A stretch of DNA of 7,500 nt from an uncultured Oscillibacter sp. (GTDB lineage Bacteria > Bacillota_A > Clostridia > Oscillospirales > Oscillospiraceae): the NCBI GenBank assembly GCA_948902155.1, contig CAQVQZ010000110.1:1-7500 (forward strand). The letters are read 5' to 3'. The notes beneath the pieces are model-generated. The model was not told the origin of the DNA and did no database searches. It saw only the letters and a list, made by a program, of their open reading frames with translations. Below are positions 5,676-7,500 of the stretch, piece by piece. Within the stretch, counting starts at the first letter, position 1. Each line of letters starts with the position of its first letter. A program made the position numbers and the translations under genes.

Positions 5676-5843
5676 TTGCGCTGGGCAACGTCCCGGGCAG
5701 TCCCTCCTAGTCCCAAAAGCCTTTAATTGCAACGGGTTCAGCGTTTGCCGTGTACCAGCTACTAACAGCTTTTACCAGCCAATATCAAGCCATTAAGGGA
5801 AAAAATAAGGGAAACTCAAGGCCATGCGGACGTACAAAAAACG
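5676..5843. other. Gene-free terminal segment of the putative element
   Basis: AT-richer sequence between the tRNA-like fragment and the SprT terminator. No ORF with a credible start and no integrase or excisionase is present, so this would be the end of the element far from its integrase gene. Apart from the inverted repeat ending at 5708 I see no distinct structure. Confidence 0.4.
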
Positions 5844-5884
5844 AAAGAGAACAGGAGGCCAAACCCGGCCCCCTGTCTCTTTTT
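5844..5884 (-). terminator. Bidirectional intrinsic terminator after the SprT-like gene
   Basis: A stem pairs 5844-5860 with 5867-5883, with one bulged A and one A/C mismatch around a GGCC-capped loop. On the - strand the stem is followed by TTTCGTTTTTTG, 13 nt past the SprT stop codon. On the + strand it is followed by TTTTT as well, so it can work in both directions. Confidence 0.75.
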
Positions 5885-5896
5885 GAATCTACACGT

Positions 5897-6544
5897 TCAA
5901 ACCTCCGCCATAGGGACCAGGCAGTCCCCGCAAATAATGTTGACCTTTTTGGTAGCCCGGACGCTCTGCCCACAGCAGGGGCAAGCAACCTTCCGTGTGC
6001 TGGAAGTCCTGCCCGTAGCCGGAGGGGTGACGCCCCCTTTTGCTCCCGGTCCTCCCACGCCCCGCATGGAAAAGCCCACTTTCCGGTTCATCATAATATC
6101 GTCCCAGCCCTGGGAGATGATGAACTCGATTAGCGCGTCCGTGGGTTCGGTAATGCTCCACCCGATACGGCTGTCATAGCTGATATGCAGATCCCTTGCC
6201 TCGGCGGCGTCACGAAATTTCTTGTTGTGGTAGGCCCCGCCCCGGCTGGTGTCCTGTACGCCGGTTTGCAAATTATAAAGATGGACCATTTCATGAAGCA
6301 CGGTAGCCGTCACGTTTTCTATGGGACGGTCCAGCGTCCCGGCTCCGATGTTAAGCTCATGCCTTTGTCCGCCGTCCGCCCTCTGCCATGCCTTAGCTAC
6401 GGTGACATGCCCGTAGGCCCTGGGGGTACTCTGGATGGTAATAACGGGTTCCTCGATAACCCCGCTGAAATAATGCTCATTTAGCGCCCTGAAAATTTTC
6501 TCCAGATACCCCGCTGTCCTGCTGGTCTTAATCGTCTGTTTCAT
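5897..6544 (-). CDS. SprT-like zinc metalloprotein with C-terminal zinc ribbon
   Basis: A 215-residue soluble protein. The N-terminal domain is SprT-like: helical start (GYLEKIFRALNEHYF), then HEMVH (residues 84-88) as the zinc-binding HExxH motif and His106 in GAYHNKKF as the likely third ligand. The C-terminus has a four-cysteine zinc ribbon, Cys188/Cys191 and Cys205/Cys208. SprT/Spartan relatives are linked to protease action on DNA-bound proteins; in bacteria, members of this kind are frequent on conjugative and integrative elements, where their role is unclear. The ATG at 6544 has GGGAGGA 8 nt upstream. The gene is preceded by a strong 5' hairpin (6574-6611) and followed by a good terminator, so it is probably monocistronic. 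Codon use is less GC-biased than in the chromosomal genes to the left, consistent with transfer. Family call is firm; target is unknown. Confidence 0.88.
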   Translation of the reverse strand: MKQTIKTSRTAGYLEKIFRALNEHYFSGVIEEPVITIQSTPRAYGHVTVAKAWQRADGGQRHELNIGAGTLDRPIENVTATVLHEMVHLYNLQTGVQDTSRGGAYHNKKFRDAAEARDLHISYDSRIGWSITEPTDALIEFIISQGWDDIMMNRKVGFSMRGVGGPGAKGGVTPPATGRTSSTRKVACPCCGQSVRATKKVNIICGDCLVPMAEV

Positions 6545-6572
6545 AGCTGTATCCTCCCAAAATCAACGTTGC

Positions 6573-6794
6573 CGGCCTTGCCGAAATCGGCTGCGGCGAT
6601 TTCGGTTGGCCTCCTTGCGCACAAAGAGCAGACAGGGTCAAGGGTGGAGCGAAGCGGAAAGTAAAAATATTTTCCGGGCACTTACGCAACCCGGAAAATT
6701 TTTTTACGGCCCTTGACGCTGGCTTCTCTCTGTGCTATCTGCTGGGGGCTGTATTGACTTTTTGGGGGGAAGACTATCTTTTTCGGCAAGGCCG
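6573..6794. repeat. Nested inverted repeats, candidate oriT region
   Basis: Three inverted repeats share one centre near 6684. Outer: 6573-6586 and 6781-6794, 14 bp perfect. Middle: 6619-6644 and 6710-6735, 22 of 26 matching. Inner: 6661-6678 and 6690-6707, 17 of 18 matching. The loop on the - strand reads TTGCGTAAGTG followed by CCCGG. The TAAGTGC core resembles the nick region of RSF1010/pIP501-type transfer origins (TAAGTGCG/CCC), but here one base differs and the motif sits in the loop. The inner stem with flanking A/T runs could equally be a bidirectional terminator. Symmetry is seen directly; oriT function is inferred. Confidence 0.5.
6574..6611 (-). promoter_or_regulatory. 5' leader hairpin of the SprT-like gene
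   Basis: Arms CCGAAATCG (6581-6589) and CGATTTCGG (6597-6605), extended by GGCC/GGCC (6574-6577/6608-6611), make a strong stem about 30 nt upstream of the start codon. An additional AGGAGG lies just 5' of it on the - strand without a nearby start codon. It could affect translation or mRNA stability; no known riboswitch class is recognised. Confidence 0.45.
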
Positions 6795-6912
6795 CTTTTC
6801 GGACGTTTTTAGTTTGGATAGCGGGTCCAAACGGCGGCAGTCCAGTCGCCGGGTTGGGGGTCGTCCCAATTTGGGGGGATAAGACTTTATTTGAAAAAAA
6901 ATAGTGGCCCAC
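6682..6912 (-). CDS. Doubtful 76-residue ORF in the structured non-coding block
   Basis: The frame starts at a GTG located inside the stem of the terminator at 6905-6934, has no ribosome binding site in front of it, and stops within the loop of the central inverted repeat (TAA, 6684-6682). No family is recognised; the C-terminal third is basic (REASVKGRKKIFR). There is no internal ATG. Its last segment overlaps the middle inverted repeat, whose + strand copy would encode a similar peptide (AQRADRVKG against AQREASVKG). That similarity could come from the repeat itself or mark a decayed coding sequence. I list it only because it covers much of a 400-bp gap. Confidence 0.18.
   Translation of the reverse strand: MGHYFFSNKVLSPQIGTTPNPATGLPPFGPAIQTKNVRKAALPKKIVFPPKSQYSPQQIAQREASVKGRKKIFRVA
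6812..6869. repeat. Two small hairpins in the element's non-coding block
   Basis: GTTTGGA/TCCAAAC (6812-6818/6826-6832, 7 bp perfect) and TTGGG/CCCAA (6854-6858/6865-6869). They continue the dense inverted-repeat structure between the two element genes and would fit an origin or a regulatory region, though both are short. Confidence 0.4.
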
Positions 6913-6934
6913 ACGCTTTGCAGCGTGTGGGCCA
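6893..6934 (-). terminator. Strong intrinsic terminator of the papain-like surface gene
   Basis: A perfect 13-bp stem (6905-6917 and 6922-6934) has the loop GCAA on the - strand and is followed there by CTATTTTTTTT. It begins 13 nt after the stop codon at 6947, the textbook form and position. Confidence 0.9.
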
Positions 6935-6946
6935 TACGTTGGAAAA

Positions 6947-7500
6947 TTAGTCGGGATATACGGTGTAAATATCGTAGGTGAAATCGAGACCGTACTTGTC
7001 AGGGTTTGGCTTACCTACGTCCCATTGCATGACGTTTACACCTGTACCACTGTTTGCATCAGTGGTGCAGAGCATGTTCGGAATACCATTGATAGTCTTT
7101 CTGTTACTGACGATGGCGACATGTGCCAAATAGCCTTGGCTATCTACTTTGATTAGAAGGTCTCCGACACGGGCTTCGTCATAGCTGACCTGTCGGAATG
7201 TGACGTCTTGGCCGAAGATATAGTCGAATACGCGAGCGGCCCATCCGCCACATCCGATGCTGGTGCTGGTAGTACCCCCACCATTTGCACGAGTGTAAGT
7301 GGTGGTAATCTGACGAATAGCGGCAGGTCCGTTGTATCTGCCAGCGTCAGTGTTTCTGGGATACTGGGCACGAAGCTCGTTCATGAGTTCCGTCACGTTC
7401 TCGACCGTGATGGGCTTGCCGTTGGTCAGAGTACCGGCAGCAGACGTGCTGGGCGTTTCCGGCGCGGGGGCTTCCGGTGTCTCCGGTGCTGGGACAGCGG
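6947..7500 (-). CDS. Secreted papain-like (NlpC/P60-CHAP superfamily-like) surface protein, 5'-truncated
   Basis: The frame is open to the window edge, so the N-terminus and any signal peptide are missing; the GTG at 7396 is an internal codon. The visible 184 residues begin with a Pro/Ala/Glu/Thr linker in which PAPETP occurs twice, then a segment GTLTNGKPITVENVTELMNE that often precedes this domain, then a papain-like fold: Cys in IGCGGWAARVFDYIFG as likely nucleophile, a VGDLLIK strand, and His in GYLAHVAIV as second catalytic position. It resembles a family common in surface proteins of gut Firmicutes with a GYGC-GFAF...RVGDVLR...HSVIV pattern; activity is unproven. Lower GC and different codon use than the chromosomal genes place it on the putative mobile element. 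It could also be a non-enzymatic binding domain. The gene ends at a strong terminator. Confidence 0.75.
   Translation of the reverse strand, partial: AVPAPETPEAPAPETPSTSAAGTLTNGKPITVENVTELMNELRAQYPRNTDAGRYNGPAAIRQITTTYTRANGGGTTSTSIGCGGWAARVFDYIFGQDVTFRQVSYDEARVGDLLIKVDSQGYLAHVAIVSNRKTINGIPNMLCTTDANSGTGVNVMQWDVGKPNPDKYGLDFTYDIYTVYPD

Noticed and set aside
5409..5732. 107-residue - strand frame across the tRNA-like fragment
   Set aside because: It crosses several perfect palindromes and the composition boundary, and has no recognisable domain.
5653..5740. A complete tRNA gene on the - strand
   Set aside because: The 5' acceptor half, D arm and anticodon arm are missing; only the 3' end pattern is present.

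Overview
The window reads as a high-GC Gram-positive anaerobe of the Clostridia, most likely an Oscillospiraceae-type gut bacterium (Flavonifractor/Pseudoflavonifractor-like). This rests on GC-rich codon choice, Firmicutes-style AAGGAGG ribosome binding sites, consensus sigma-A promoters, a DUF3810 protein, and an S-layer-homology (SLH) protein. The assignment is inference; no marker gene is present.

Positions 1-5650 look like chromosome. On the + strand are the 3' half of an oligopeptide-type ABC transporter ATPase (1-470) and a membrane protein of the DUF3810 family with a zinc-peptidase-like HELAH motif (564-1667). On the - strand are a small helix-turn-helix protein (2113-2397), a ZIP metal transporter (2696-3427) and a secreted CHAP + SLH + copper-amine-oxidase-like cell-surface protein (3770-5233). 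The last two have well-formed promoters at 3470-3498 and 5303-5331. The gaps are unusually structured. The convergent gap 1649-2100 holds about eleven hairpins and a 194-bp MITE-like element with 24-bp terminal inverted repeats. A terminator-like hairpin recurs at 1990-2018 and 3631-3658. A leader motif recurs at 2433-2451 and 5265-5283. A second set of large palindromes fills 5370-5647.

Near 5650-5700 the sequence changes character to visibly lower GC and different codon use. The change coincides with what reads on the - strand as the last 23 nt of a tRNA (T-loop, T-stem 3' side, acceptor 3' side, CCA). I interpret this as the attachment site of an integrated element that extends to the right beyond the window. 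Its visible part carries a terminator (5844-5884), a SprT-like zinc metalloprotein with a zinc ribbon (5897-6544), a 400-bp non-coding block built from nested inverted repeats with a TAAGTGC motif in the central loop (a candidate oriT, 6573-6794), a strong terminator (6905-6934) and the 3' part of a secreted papain-like surface protein (6947-7500). No integrase, relaxase or conjugation gene lies inside the window, so the mobile-element reading depends on the att-like site, the composition change and the gene types.
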